From the NCBI RefSeq assembly GCF_027579695.1, contig NC_083587.1, positions 1,689,001 to 1,753,000 of the forward strand: a stretch of 64,000 bases of DNA. The letters run 5' to 3'. Each line of letters opens with the position of its first letter. Position 1 is the first letter of the stretch. The position numbers were made by a program, and so were the translations under genes. A model generated the notes under the pieces. It was given only the letters and a program-made list of their open reading frames with translations, was not told the DNA's origin and did no database searches. The stretch comes from Neoarius graeffei. Its lineage: Eukaryota > Chordata > Actinopteri > Siluriformes > Ariidae. This document shows, in pieces, positions 63,688-64,000 of this stretch.

Positions 63688-64000
63688 CAGGGGCGCAGAT
63701 ACGTTTTTTGAACTGGGGGGGACAGAGCTGCCAGCAAACCAACCCCAACCCCGATATGCCTGTCAAACTTGTTGTGGGTTACCATAGCAACCAAGCTCGA
63801 GCTCGCAACCTGTGCAGTCTGCGCAGCTCAACCAACCGAATATCAGTCTTTGTTTTATGTGAGTTGTTGCAACTATGTATACACTGCTGTGCACCTCAAT
63901 AAACTGAATGGTAATTAGTCTTTTGATTTTTCCGTGAGGTTTGCCTTATGCAAAGAAAGACAGCATAGACGTTTTTTCCTCCCTATAAGTGGGGGGGGAC
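63688..64000 (+). mobile_element. Possible hAT-like end running off the window
   Basis: CAGGGGCGCAGATACG followed by a G run at 63716 resembles a hAT terminus, and a similar TTTTTT ... GGGGGGGGAC block ends the window. The right part is outside, so only a tentative call is possible. Confidence 0.35.

Overview
This is vertebrate nuclear DNA, most likely from a teleost fish. The reasons are V-SINE (DANA-like) repeats with a GATGA-type tail, fish-type L2, CR1-like and Tc1 elements, several hAT and THAP transposons, a Ty3/gypsy element of the Gmr1 type, and intronless replication-dependent histone genes ending in the histone 3' stem-loop. The V-SINE tail reminds me of catfish-like (ostariophysan) genomes, but that is only an impression. 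There are no operons; most open frames are transposon remnants or run through simple repeats.

Layout. 0-10 kb: a degenerate tRNA-Gln, V-SINEs, and two diverged copies of one unclassified ~1.6-1.7 kb repeat in inverted orientation (1345-3060 and 7870-9440), enclosing tRNA-Ile-headed SINEs, a LINE endonuclease remnant, a THAP fragment and a hAT 3' end. 10.3-11.9 kb: a deleted hAT element with an 8-bp target duplication. 12-17.4 kb: a decayed two-ORF LINE split by a 603-bp inverted-repeat MITE. 17.4-19.5 kb: a 5'-truncated LINE with a long reverse transcriptase frame. 20.1 kb: one 45-bp collagen-type exon on the minus strand, the only sign of a large host gene. 20.5-22.4 kb: a tandem array of decayed initiator tRNA-Met and tRNA-Arg copies. 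22.4-24 kb: a LINE endonuclease fragment. 24.8-28.4 kb: a hAT element with an intact 627-residue transposase, inserted inside a tRNA-Val gene.

28.8-30.4 kb: a dead Tc1 element. 30.8-35.7 kb: an LTR retrotransposon on the minus strand with two 331-bp LTRs, a tRNA-Pro primer site and integrase placed before reverse transcriptase. 38-40 kb: two V-SINEs with clear target duplications. 40.8-44.25 kb: a segment bounded by inverted repeats, with coding ends facing inward (one a THAP domain) and a 2.6-kb GC-rich modular minisatellite between them. 44.7-47.1 kb: a reversed L2 3' end split by a hAT-related element.

48.7-54.6 kb is a five-gene histone cluster: H4 and H2B on plus, H3, H2A and H1 on minus. 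H1 and H2A look intact. H4 has eight substitutions at near-invariant positions, H2B has lost its start codon, and H3 has an internal deletion. A second dead Tc1 sits between H4 and H2B. 55.1-58.4 kb holds two 5'-truncated LINEs head to tail. 58.7-63.2 kb is a Charlie8/GTF2IRD2-type hAT element bounded by a perfect 8-bp duplication and carrying a nested V-SINE and a THAP-coding fragment. The window ends in PIF/Harbinger-like and hAT-like remnants. The histone genes and the collagen exon are the only host protein-coding material I can support.
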